In this document: positions 34,711-42,364 of the stretch, piece by piece | Numbering within the stretch: position 1 is the stretch's first letter | Layout: the number at the start of each line of letters is the position of its first letter | Source: a virus | Virus record (IMG/VR): IMGVR_UViG_3300030060_000709 | Span: 1-60,760 of that record | Strand: one strand, 5' to 3' | DNA: 60,760 nt | Program-made: the position numbers and the translations under genes | Notes under the pieces: model-generated | The model's input: only the letters and a program-made list of their open reading frames with translations | Databases searched by the model: none | Told to the model about the DNA's origin: nothing

Positions 34711-35903
34711 TACATATTCCTCGATTCAATATGAGTTACCTTGCCCACGTTAGGCTTGGCTCCCTTGTTATCCAATATTGCCCAGAGTAAAGGGCAACTC
34801 CAATCACCCCAACTACCTGCCAAGTAGCCATCAGTCAGAACAATGACTGCTTGGGGAGTGATGCGTTCTTCCTTCATGTACTCAGTGACGCACTCAACCT
34901 CTGTGCCGCCACCACCCACAGGTTTAGTAGACTTGGTGAGATTATCTATCTCGTCCATCTCATAGGTCTCGTCACCTGCTATCTTGTGACCCCAGTAGAT
35001 CAATCGCACCTTGTCTGGTTTTACTGTGGTGCATATCCCCTTGACCTCAGTGAGAAACAATGTGAGTTCACGCTGTCCGATAGACCCAGACGTATCGACT
35101 GCGAGTACAAGTTCTTCGACCTTCTCTGAGACACCACTTGGCATGTAGATACCCTGCCCAATGAATCTGCGGTTCGGTCTGTTCCATGTCGAGAAGTCCT
35201 TACCTGCACAGGTAGCGTTGATAAACTCACGTAACATCTCACGCCAATCGACTTGTGGCTTGAGCAACTCATCGAAGTCACGATCAACGTTATGTCCCAA
35301 CTTACCTGCCGACAGCGCACCTTGGCGTATGGCTTCATCGATGTCCCGTTCGAGTTGACGTTCTTCATCTTCTGATAGACCGTCAGCACCCTCCCAGTCA
35401 TGTTCGTCCAGTGGCTCGCCATGTCCACCTCCGCCACCTCCACCACCGCCTTCTTCTTGGTCTTGCTTGAGGATGTCGAATACTTGCTTGGCGTTCATGC
35501 CACGGAATCGTTCATCGATGCACCCACCATCAGGTAGCTTGGCGAACCCATCCCTGTTCTCATCTTGTATCTTGAGATTGATGACGAAATCACATGCCAT
35601 GTTTGCCAGTTTGCCATCTTGATCCCACAGATCACGCCACGTTGTAAGGTGTCGAAACAACTTGTGGTAGTTTTCGTGCAGTACCAGCCCGCGCAACTCA
35701 GCGTCAGTCAGTCCAATAATAAACTTGCGACCATACCTCTCGTCACGTCCGTTGGTATAGGCTGTTGGCACGTCATCTTCTACTGTCTTGTCACCAATCA
35801 TCAGTACACCTGCCAGTGCTGTGTACTTAGGTTCAGCCATGATAGCGACCACTGCCTTGTTCAGACGTTCTTCGCCTGTCAGTTCTCTGTTACCAATTAA
35901 CAT
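34710..35903 (-). CDS. VWA domain protein with metallopeptidase-like N-terminus (partner of MoxR ATPase)
   Basis: 397 aa. An N-terminal domain has GLVLHENYHKLFRHL, an HExxH zinc-metallopeptidase motif (H76, E77, H80), as in the DUF2201-type putative metallopeptidase domain. A linker with a run of nine Gly (152-160) follows. The C-terminal von Willebrand factor A-like domain has the MIDAS motif DTSGS (D270, S272, S274) and a later VLTDGY. Paired with the MoxR-type ATPase encoded 11 bp upstream. In cellular systems MoxR-VWA pairs act as chaperone-like remodelling machines; their role in phages is unsettled. Confidence 0.88.
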   Translation of the reverse strand: MLIGNRELTGEERLNKAVVAIMAEPKYTALAGVLMIGDKTVEDDVPTAYTNGRDERYGRKFIIGLTDAELRGLVLHENYHKLFRHLTTWRDLWDQDGKLANMACDFVINLKIQDENRDGFAKLPDGGCIDERFRGMNAKQVFDILKQDQEEGGGGGGGGGHGEPLDEHDWEGADGLSEDEERQLERDIDEAIRQGALSAGKLGHNVDRDFDELLKPQVDWREMLREFINATCAGKDFSTWNRPNRRFIGQGIYMPSGVSEKVEELVLAVDTSGSIGQRELTLFLTEVKGICTTVKPDKVRLIYWGHKIAGDETYEMDEIDNLTKSTKPVGGGGTEVECVTEYMKEERITPQAVIVLTDGYLAGSWGDWSCPLLWAILDNKGAKPNVGKVTHIESRNM

Positions 35904-35914
35904 CTTGTCACCTC

Positions 35915-37012
35915 CTACTTCTTGTCTGCACTGAACAGATAGTTGTTAGCTACCGCCCAGTCTGTGAATTTACCATTAGCTACAACCACCTTGCGATGTT
36001 GGTATGTCTCGCGTATGGCTTGGTTGACAAACATACCCTGCGCTTCAGTGTCGAGCCGCACCATGTAATCCATCCATGCGTCAATCCACTTGTTACTCAT
36101 CTCCATCAGTGCCTTAGTCACCACCATGCAAACTGCCGCTGTACTGTCAGGCACAACTGCGGTCTTGGGGTTGTTCTTGAGTGACTCAAGTGATGGTAGC
36201 TGATCGCCAATCTTTACAAACGCCATCAAGTCCATCGCTGTACGCTCACCAACAGCACCCATGAGTAGTGCAGTCAGGGTGTGATCGTCTAGGTTGTGAC
36301 GTTGCTTGAGTACGTCAGATGCAGCATGACCACTGCGCGGTGTGAAGAATGACCTACGCTCTTGACGTGGGTGGAAAATGTACAGATTGTCATCGGGATC
36401 TTTGACCTGTGTGAAGTCTTGGAACAATGCGGTCTTGTACTCTTTGACGAACCCAAGCAATGCCAGATCAAAGTCGTTGCGTATGCCATAGGCTATGTAG
36501 TCATCAGCCGTTGGCTTCTTCATACGGACTAGGACAAGTCTATTCCGTGCATGGGGTGGTAGCATGTCACCCACGTTCTCAGCGCCAAGGTTAGTGGTGG
36601 CAAATATTATCGAGTCAGGGTGTAGTGTGTAACCACCGATCTTGCGCTCCAACATAAGTCGTAGCAGTGAGTTCTTGACGGCAGTGTTAGCCTTGCCATA
36701 CTCGTCAATCATCAAGAGCACTGGTTTGTGGTGATGTGCGCCCAGTTCTTCGTTGGTCAAATACTGAACGTACCCAGAGCCGTCATCCATGTGGGCGATG
36801 TTAGGTATGGTGATATCACCCAAGTCCTTGGTGGTACAGTCAAAGTAGCAAGGCATGTGCGTGGCTTTGACTGCGGCTAGCATCGGTAGCATCGATGACT
36901 TGCCAGTGCCCATGTGACCTTCGACCAACATAGTCCGTAGGTGACCTGTGTGTAACAGTGCGTTAACACACTGATCGATTGATAATGCGTAAATATCTTT
37001 TGCGTCTGACAT
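35915..37012 (-). CDS. MoxR-type AAA+ ATPase
   Basis: 365 aa. Walker A is EGHMGTGKSS (residues 31-40), Walker B is LLMIDEYGKA (D103, E104), sensor 1 is IIFATTN, and PPHARNRLV provides the arginine region. The arrangement matches MoxR-family ATPases, and the next gene is its VWA partner. It starts 18 bp downstream of a 25-bp palindrome. The probable role is ATP-driven remodelling of a protein target chosen by the VWA partner, possibly with the upstream 302-aa protein. Confidence 0.9.
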   Translation of the reverse strand: MSDAKDIYALSIDQCVNALLHTGHLRTMLVEGHMGTGKSSMLPMLAAVKATHMPCYFDCTTKDLGDITIPNIAHMDDGSGYVQYLTNEELGAHHHKPVLLMIDEYGKANTAVKNSLLRLMLERKIGGYTLHPDSIIFATTNLGAENVGDMLPPHARNRLVLVRMKKPTADDYIAYGIRNDFDLALLGFVKEYKTALFQDFTQVKDPDDNLYIFHPRQERRSFFTPRSGHAASDVLKQRHNLDDHTLTALLMGAVGERTAMDLMAFVKIGDQLPSLESLKNNPKTAVVPDSTAAVCMVVTKALMEMSNKWIDAWMDYMVRLDTEAQGMFVNQAIRETYQHRKVVVANGKFTDWAVANNYLFSADKK

Positions 37013-37030
37013 AATAGTTCTCCAATGTGG

Positions 37031-37055
37031 TGTATGACCAAACTCTGGTCATACA
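37031..37055. promoter_or_regulatory. palindrome copy 3 upstream of the MoxR gene
   Basis: Arm TGTATGACCAAA; the right arm differs from perfect symmetry at one base (CTCTGG in place of CTTTGG). It sits between the 302-aa gene stop and the MoxR start. Confidence 0.75.
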
Positions 37056-37061
37056 GTTAGT

Positions 37062-37970
37062 TTACATATCAAGTGTGGGTATCTGTGCTATCGCGTCATC
37101 CATAGCACGTTTGGTTTCGGCACGGAGCCGAGAGTCTTGCCGTACAGCATCAGGTGTAATGCCATGCAGTGCATCTTCAATCCGCAAGCGCATTGCTTCC
37201 ATCTGACAGTCGCCAGTGACATTGCACGTCTTGAGCATTTCAAGCATGTGATGCATATTGGTAAACAACGTATCGCGGAACGTCTTTGACCCTGTCTTTG
37301 TTGCTTTGTCATCTTCCGTAGGTTCGGCAAACTTGTCCGACATATTCGACAAGCAAGTATGCAACTGAGTCCAAAGGTCATTCATTGCCCCTGAAATCTG
37401 TTCGTTGTAATACTCCTTGTAGTGTGTGGTCAATGTTTGCTTGGTTTCGTTACCAACGTCCACACGAAAGTCACCTGCATCAGGCACAGGCATATAGCTA
37501 ATGTGGAATCGGAACTTATCGCGGATCTGATCGGGGTGGGGATAGTCGCTAGGATCGAACAAGTCACCCAGACGAACTTGAGCTTGAGCCAACTCAAAAG
37601 GGTAGGCGCGGTCGAAGTCATCGACCAGTTTGTAGAACTCGTTCTGCCACTCAGTCATCTCAGGATGAAACTTGAAATACTGTTCAGTGGATAGCAAGCG
37701 CGGTCCGGTGTCTGCCCAAGGTAGGGTGCGCTTGTAGGATGCGTTACGTGCGTTCTTACTTTGCTTGTCAATCGCGTGTAGTGTGGCACAGTCACCCAGT
37801 AACTTCTTAGTGACAGTAGCCGTACCGCGATCTGCCTTCTTGTCGGTGGTTACTTCCTCGGACACAGCCTTGTCCTTCTTGCGTCCTGTCCAACAGTTGA
37901 TGCGAACCTCAACTAACATTGCGCTAGAAGAGATACTTGGTGTGTCGATCTCAGTTGCTTCAAAGTTCAT
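37062..37970 (-). CDS. conserved protein of the MoxR-VWA cluster (302 aa)
   Basis: The N-terminus contains SSAMLVEVRINCWTGRKKDK and a helix-rich block, then ARNASYKRTLPWADTGPRLL and FKFHPEMTEWQNEFYKLVDD. The composition and partner genes recall a DUF3150-like protein that I associate with MoxR-VWA clusters; I hold this only loosely. No enzyme motif is seen. It has its own palindrome 27 bp upstream, and another separates it from the MoxR gene, so it may be regulated in parallel with its partners. Confidence 0.65.
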   Translation of the reverse strand: MNFEATEIDTPSISSSAMLVEVRINCWTGRKKDKAVSEEVTTDKKADRGTATVTKKLLGDCATLHAIDKQSKNARNASYKRTLPWADTGPRLLSTEQYFKFHPEMTEWQNEFYKLVDDFDRAYPFELAQAQVRLGDLFDPSDYPHPDQIRDKFRFHISYMPVPDAGDFRVDVGNETKQTLTTHYKEYYNEQISGAMNDLWTQLHTCLSNMSDKFAEPTEDDKATKTGSKTFRDTLFTNMHHMLEMLKTCNVTGDCQMEAMRLRIEDALHGITPDAVRQDSRLRAETKRAMDDAIAQIPTLDM

Positions 37971-37997
37971 AATGTTTCTCCAATGTTGTTTTGAATC

Positions 37998-38022
37998 TGT
38001 ATGACCAAAGTTAGGTCATACA
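37998..38022. promoter_or_regulatory. palindrome copy 4 upstream of the 302-aa gene
   Basis: Same outer arms TGTATGACC/GGTCATACA as the other copies, with a changed centre (AAAGTTA). It lies 27 bp upstream of the ATG at 37970. Confidence 0.72.
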
Positions 38023-38127
38023 CCTAAATGTAAAATGTAGGATACACCTTACATTTTCAATTATGACATAAATACCATTCTGTGTCAAGTCATCACATTT
38101 TGTATTATATAGTAATAAGTAGTGTTA

Positions 38128-38463
38128 TGTAACACATTGTAACACATTGTAACAACATGAGATGTCGTAAGTTATTGATAATTAAGTAGTGTTACAATGT
38201 TACGTTTTTTCGGGAATTTTGAGGGGAAATATTTACGCGAGGGTGGGAGGGAGATTTTTGTTACAAAGCAAAAAAACCCAACGTAACCATAAACATTCTA
38301 TATAAAATGTTACATTATAAATATATAGATAGAATAGTACTAGATGTTACAGTTTATTAAGTAGTATCTGGTACTCATTGTTATGATGTATCACAATATA
38401 TCACTAGATAATAATGTAACATTATTTTGTTACATTGTGTTACATTGTGTTACGTTTGTTACA
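38128..38463. other. candidate replication origin with TGTAACA iterons
   Basis: An AT-rich stretch without genes. TGTAACA occurs at 38128, 38138 and 38148, exactly 10 bp apart. The reverse complement TGTTACA/G occurs at 38428, 38438, 38448 and 38457 (spacing 10, 10, 9). The two phased clusters face each other about 300 bp apart. Further single copies lie at 38190, 38198, 38259, 38308, 38345 and 38415. Helically phased iterons around an AT-rich core fit an origin or a large operator. No initiator gene is identified. Confidence 0.5.
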
Positions 38464-38468
38464 TTAGG

Positions 38469-38604
38469 CTCAACGCAGTATCGGAACTGGTTTCTTTGCC
38501 TGTATGACCAGAGTTTGGTCATACACATGACTGACTCAGCGCAGCAGGGGAACTGGTTTCTGTGATGTGCGTAATGACTCAACGCGGCAAGGGAACTGGT
38601 TTCG
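38469..38604 (+). repeat. three 27-bp direct repeats near the origin candidate
   Basis: Copies at 38469-38495, 38535-38561 and 38578-38604. The shared pattern is CTCAACGC, then GGAACTGGTTTCT after a short variable part. Copies 2 and 3 are preceded by TGA, so they begin TGACTC and end TGGTTTC, echoing the two TIGR boxes but with 22 rather than 18 bp between box starts. Copy 5 of the 25-bp palindrome lies between copies 1 and 2. Confidence 0.7.
38501..38525. promoter_or_regulatory. palindrome copy 5, inside the repeat region
   Basis: Arms TGTATGACCA/TGGTCATACA with centre GAGTT. Unlike the other copies, it has no start codon just downstream; it stands between two 27-bp repeats, about 530 bp from the next minus-strand start. 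It may serve the origin region or a non-coding transcript. Confidence 0.72.
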
Positions 38605-38611
38605 TGGGGCG

Positions 38612-38637
38612 AAAAAAAAGCCCCACCGAAGTGGGGC
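38612..38637 (-). terminator. rho-independent terminator (minus strand)
   Basis: Minus-strand stem GCCCCAC/GTGGGGC with loop TTCG followed by eight T, directly after the 74-aa gene. Confidence 0.9.
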
Positions 38638-38642
38638 ATTGG

Positions 38643-38867
38643 CTAGTTGGAGAGTCCAACAATTTCTTTTAGGTATTCAATGCCAGTCTTATCTTGCTGA
38701 CACAATAGTTGGTAGGTTTTTATTTGCGGATTGATTGATTGGATTATGTCACCCATATCGTTATGAAACATTAGTTCTATATGTTCACTAGGGATCATGT
38801 TGCGGAGCTGGATCAATTGCTGTTCCAGTTTTAACAGTTCGTTCAATGTGTGCTTGTGACTATACAT
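38643..38867 (-). CDS. small helical protein (74 aa)
   Basis: Lies between two strong terminators, so it is a single-gene unit or is reached by read-through. GGAG precedes the ATG by about nine bases. The N-terminal 30 residues (HTLNELLKLEQQLIQLRNMI) form a coiled coil; the rest is mixed. No family is recognised. Confidence 0.65.
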   Translation of the reverse strand: MYSHKHTLNELLKLEQQLIQLRNMIPSEHIELMFHNDMGDIIQSINPQIKTYQLLCQQDKTGIEYLKEIVGLSN

Positions 38868-38879
38868 ATCTTAAACTCC

Positions 38880-38906
38880 AAAAAAAGAGGGGCCATCCTT
38901 GGCCCC
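38880..38906 (-). terminator. rho-independent terminator (minus strand)
   Basis: Minus-strand stem GGGGCC/GGCCCC with a six-base loop and a T-rich tail (TCTTTTTTT), directly after the 225-aa gene. Confidence 0.85.
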
Positions 38907-38914
38907 GTAGTTGG

Positions 38915-39592
38915 TTAGTGGGTGGGTTCCCCAAGTGCATCGGGAGATAACTTGATACCATTATCTTGCAATGTACCGCGAAGCGTATCTAGCAAAGATA
39001 GCAGAGACATATTTTCTGGCATGTCTTGCGGCTCTAGTTTCTGAAGTGCTCTTAGCAGATTGTTAGCTTGCTGTGTAGCAATATCAATGGGTGCCCTCGC
39101 GTTCTTGATAGCTTGGTTTTCTTCGCTATCTTCGCGCTTAGTTGGATCTAAACCTCGGTCCACTTTATTACAGTACGTCCTAGCGGCATCGCACTTTTTA
39201 TCGAGCCATTTGGGAAAGTTACTGACAGTTTTACGATACTGCTTGTAAAACTTGTGTTTGCTGTTACCAGCAGACTTGGCCCAAGCTGGCGGAAACCCAG
39301 CCAAATAGCTGGCTCTAAAGCCGTCATAAAATGCATCGCCACCCAATCGCAGAGTATCATTCTTGGGTAGCAAGTACCGCCACATATCTGGGCCGTACTG
39401 CTTGTGCATTTCTTCCAACAGGGTATGAACTGCTTTTACTTGGGTTGATCTAAGCGTTTCAATCTTACCCTTGAACGCTTCCTTTTGCTTCGCTAATAAC
39501 TTCTTAGCGGTAGCTTCTTTTGTAGAGCATTCATGCTCTGCTTGCACAGTTATTTTTACTGCTTGTGCAACAGTATGCTTTACTTTAGCCAT
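38915..39592 (-). CDS. hypothetical early protein, first of the minus-strand block (225 aa)
   Basis: Starts 33 bp downstream of palindrome copy 6 and ends at a strong terminator, so it forms its own unit. The N-terminal 70 residues are a Lys/Ala/Glu-rich coiled coil (AVKITVQAEHECSTKEATAK onward). The middle is aromatic-rich (LGGDAFYDGFRASYLAGFPP) and the C-terminus is helical. It is likely among the first genes expressed, and I recognise no family. A host-takeover role would be a guess from position only. Confidence 0.7.
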   Translation of the reverse strand: MAKVKHTVAQAVKITVQAEHECSTKEATAKKLLAKQKEAFKGKIETLRSTQVKAVHTLLEEMHKQYGPDMWRYLLPKNDTLRLGGDAFYDGFRASYLAGFPPAWAKSAGNSKHKFYKQYRKTVSNFPKWLDKKCDAARTYCNKVDRGLDPTKREDSEENQAIKNARAPIDIATQQANNLLRALQKLEPQDMPENMSLLSLLDTLRGTLQDNGIKLSPDALGEPTH

Positions 39593-39625
39593 GGCTAAAT
39601 ATTCCTTTTTTAAAGTTAATAAAAG

Positions 39626-39650
39626 TGTATGACCAAACTTTGGTCATACA
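39626..39650. promoter_or_regulatory. palindrome copy 6, perfect, at the divergent promoter region
   Basis: Same sequence as copy 2: a perfect 25-bp palindrome with arm TGTATGACCAAA. It lies upstream of the 225-aa gene, at the left edge of the divergent region from which the terminase operon runs to the right. Confidence 0.8.
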
Positions 39651-39945
39651 GTGAATCGACATGACTTGCTGTCGATTGTTCCAATATAGCATAGAATGGA
39701 ATTATATCAAGGCAAATGGGGGTATTTAGTACTGTATCTTATGGTGACCCCCCACCCCCCTCGCTGCTGCTCTGGTTCCATACGTGTCTATATATTACTA
39801 ATTTTCACGAACAAATCTGATTTTCCCAGAACTCACACCCCACCCCCTCTATATAGGGAAGTACCCCCCTTTGGAGTCCCAGAGCCTTGTAATCAAAAAA
39901 TTTTTCTGGTATATAGGCACTTTCGGTTTAGACCTGCGAACAGAT
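39651..39945. promoter_or_regulatory. divergent intergenic region with inverted repeat and C-tracts
   Basis: No gene is seen here. The inverted repeat AATCGACA...TGTCGATT (39654-39677, 8-bp loop) lies next to palindrome copy 6. TAGAAT near 39691 could be a plus-strand -10 box, without a convincing -35. Runs of C occur near 39745-39760, 39838-39850 and 39864-39870, in an otherwise AT-rich genome, just before the terminase genes. A packaging (pac/cos) signal is possible. Confidence 0.4.
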
Positions 39946-40554
39946 ATGACACTTACACTCAAACCAGAGTTAGGTATTGCCATTCCCGACGAGGTAAAAC
40001 AGCTAGATCTACCTGAAAGAATGGAGGCTGCTGCTAACACAGCCGTAGCATTAGAAGATCACGGTTTAGATATTGTCCCCAGCAGAGAAGACAGGGATGT
40101 CGCTGCTACTTTGACTAACGCTTATGCGGAAGATCCCGAAAAATTATCTAAAAAAGCCAACGCGAATCGTGTTTCTGAGTTAACCCCCGCATCAATCGTA
40201 CTAACAAGTAACCTTTTACAAGAATTTGGACACGCAGTTGTCGAATCTTCAGTGCAAGTCAGGCATTTGGTAACAAACAAACTACTTCTGGAGACTGAAA
40301 ACGCTGATCCCAAGCACCGACTCAAGGCTTTAGAGCTTCTGGGTAAGATTTCAGACGTAGGATTGTTTGCCGAGAAGTCCGAGATCACTATAACCCACCA
40401 ATCGACAGACGATTTACGTGCAAAACTACGTGGTAAGCTAGAGAAACTGGTAAACCCACCAGAAGATGAAGAAGATATTGTTATATTTGACGATGAACCG
40501 ATAGATGTTTGCGAAGAACTGGGGTTTGACGATGAGGAAGAAGAAAGATCCTAA
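39946..40554 (+). CDS. putative terminase small subunit
   Basis: 202 aa from the ATG at 39946, which gives a natural N-terminus (MTLTLKPELGIAIPDEVKQL); the in-frame ATG 25 codons earlier adds an unlikely hydrophobic leader. The C-terminal half, VRHLVTNKLLLETENADPKH then LKALELLGKISDVGLF and ITITHQSTDDLRAKLRGKL, is a conserved helical block that I know upstream of large terminase genes in related phages. The acidic C-terminus is typical too. Its role in recognising phage DNA for packaging is inferred from position and similarity. Confidence 0.7.
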   Translation: MTLTLKPELGIAIPDEVKQLDLPERMEAAANTAVALEDHGLDIVPSREDRDVAATLTNAYAEDPEKLSKKANANRVSELTPASIVLTSNLLQEFGHAVVESSVQVRHLVTNKLLLETENADPKHRLKALELLGKISDVGLFAEKSEITITHQSTDDLRAKLRGKLEKLVNPPEDEEDIVIFDDEPIDVCEELGFDDEEEERS

Positions 40555-40822
40555 AGTAGGTACAGGTAAAAAGCCAAAAGGTTCGGGTCGTAGGCTGTAT
40601 ACAGACGAGAACCCCAAGGATACAGTGCCTATAAAGTTTGCGACAGAGGCAGATGCTCGTGATACGGTACGTCGAGTCAAAAATGTCAACAAACCCTTTG
40701 CCAGAAAGATACAAATCCTTACAGTTTTGGAACAAAGAGCTAAAGTTGCAGGTAAACCCAAGCAAGCAGCCATAGCTAAACGTGGGAAAGAGGCTATCAG
40801 GCGTAAACATGGACGAAAATGA
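40532..40822 (+). CDS. small basic protein of the packaging module (96 aa)
   Basis: Start at the ATG at 40532, overlapping the end of the previous gene; this begins MRKKKDPKVGTGKKPKGSGR. The middle KFATEADARDTVRRVKNVNK and the very basic C-terminus suggest nucleic-acid binding. Its stop overlaps the large terminase start by 14 bp. The same small gene is regularly found between small and large terminase genes in related phages. No activity is known. Confidence 0.72.
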   Translation: MRKKKDPKVGTGKKPKGSGRRLYTDENPKDTVPIKFATEADARDTVRRVKNVNKPFARKIQILTVLEQRAKVAGKPKQAAIAKRGKEAIRRKHGRK

Positions 40823-42356
40823 GTTTTCTGAAGATGAAATCCAGCGGATGTTGGACAATATCGACTCTTTTTCTACAGAAGAGGTGGTAGAGATCAATCG
40901 TATCGTGGATGAACTGGCAACTCGTAGACAAAACAAACTAGCATACGACGATTTGATAGAGTTTTGCAAGCGAATGCAGCCAGATTACATAGTGGGTAAG
41001 CATCACAGGATTCTGGCTAACATGTTGATGGATATTGAGAAGGGAGCTAAGGATAGAGTCTGTGTAAACATCCCCCCACGGCATGGTAAGTCCCAGTTGG
41101 TGTCTATTTTCTACCCAGCGTGGTTTCTTGGCAGGAATCCTACGAAAAAAGTGATGATGGTGTCGCATACCACGGACTTGGCGGTAGATTTTGGTCGAAA
41201 AGTACGTAATTTGATCTCAACTGACGAGTATGCACAGATATTTCCTACGGTAAAGTTGGCAATAGACTCTAAATCCGCAGGTCGGTGGAACACGAACTCA
41301 GGTGGTGAGTATTATGCCTGTGGTGTAGGTTCAGCACTGGCTGGTCGTGGAGCAGACTTACTATTGGTAGATGACCCCCACTCAGAACAAGATGTAATTA
41401 ACGGTAACTTCTCGACATTTGAGAAAGCCTACGAATGGTATACGTTTGGAGCACGAACACGTCTGATGCCCGGAGGTCGGGTAGCTATAGTCCAGACACG
41501 TTGGCATATGGATGACCTGACAGGGCGTGTAGTTAAGGATATGGCGCAGAATGAACGCTCAGATCAGTTTGAGGTCATCGAGTTCCCTGCTATTTTAGAG
41601 ATAGAAGATGCCGAAACTGATGAGATAGTAGAAAAACCGCTGTGGCCTGAGTTTTTTGATCTTGAAGCTCTGCTTCGTACTAAGGCATCCATGCCTACAT
41701 TCCAGTGGAACGCACAGTATCAGCAGGAACCCACGGCAGAAGAAGCTGCACTTGTGAAGCGGGAGTGGTGGAATATGTGGATGGCTGATGAACCGCCCAT
41801 ATGTGAGTATATAATTATGTCGCTCGATGCTGCGGCAGAAAAACACAATCGTGCTGACTACACAGCACTGACTACATGGGGTGTGTTTCTCAACGAGGAA
41901 ACAAACGAGTATAATATAATTTTACTCAATAGTATAAAACAGCGGTTAGAGTTCCACGAACTGAAAGAGTTGGCATTGGAAGAGTATAAGTTCTGGGAAC
42001 CTGACTCGTTTATTGTGGAGAAAAAGAGTTCTGGGGTTGCACTGTATCAGGAAATGCGTAGGATGGGATTACCTGTGTCGGAGTATACCCCACATAGAGG
42101 GTCAGGTGACAAGCTCGCACGGTTAAATTCTGTATCTGATATTGTAGCTTCTGGGTTGTGCTGGGTTCCACCGACAAGGTGGGCCGAAGAAGTTGTTGAA
42201 GAGATAGCAGGGTTTCCGTTTATGAGTAACGATGACCTTGTGGATTCTACCGTCATGGTGTTAATGAGGTTCAGACAGGGTGGGTTTATACGCTTGCCGA
42301 GTGATGAGCCAGAAGATCAAAGATATTTCAAGCGTAAAGCGAGTGGGTATTACTGA
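40809..42356 (+). CDS. terL: terminase large subunit
   Basis: 515 aa from the ATG at 40809 (MDENEFSEDE). The N-terminal ATPase has Walker A NIPPRHGKSQ (residues 87-96) and Walker B LLLVDDP (184-190), with a coupling motif region VQTRWHMDDL. The C-terminal RNase H-like nuclease has MSLDAAAEKHNRADYT for the first Asp, VEKKSSG, and SNDDLVDSTVM for the last acidic pair. It packages the concatemeric genome into the prohead through the portal encoded next. Gene order small terminase, basic protein, large terminase, portal is compact. Confidence 0.95.
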   Translation: MDENEFSEDEIQRMLDNIDSFSTEEVVEINRIVDELATRRQNKLAYDDLIEFCKRMQPDYIVGKHHRILANMLMDIEKGAKDRVCVNIPPRHGKSQLVSIFYPAWFLGRNPTKKVMMVSHTTDLAVDFGRKVRNLISTDEYAQIFPTVKLAIDSKSAGRWNTNSGGEYYACGVGSALAGRGADLLLVDDPHSEQDVINGNFSTFEKAYEWYTFGARTRLMPGGRVAIVQTRWHMDDLTGRVVKDMAQNERSDQFEVIEFPAILEIEDAETDEIVEKPLWPEFFDLEALLRTKASMPTFQWNAQYQQEPTAEEAALVKREWWNMWMADEPPICEYIIMSLDAAAEKHNRADYTALTTWGVFLNEETNEYNIILLNSIKQRLEFHELKELALEEYKFWEPDSFIVEKKSSGVALYQEMRRMGLPVSEYTPHRGSGDKLARLNSVSDIVASGLCWVPPTRWAEEVVEEIAGFPFMSNDDLVDSTVMVLMRFRQGGFIRLPSDEPEDQRYFKRKASGYY

Positions 42357-42364
42357 GGTGATGT

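Noticed and set aside
39696-40016. 106-aa frame upstream of the terminase genes
   Set aside because: Pro/Cys/Arg-rich, overlaps the real 39946 gene in another frame, and has no ribosome-binding site.
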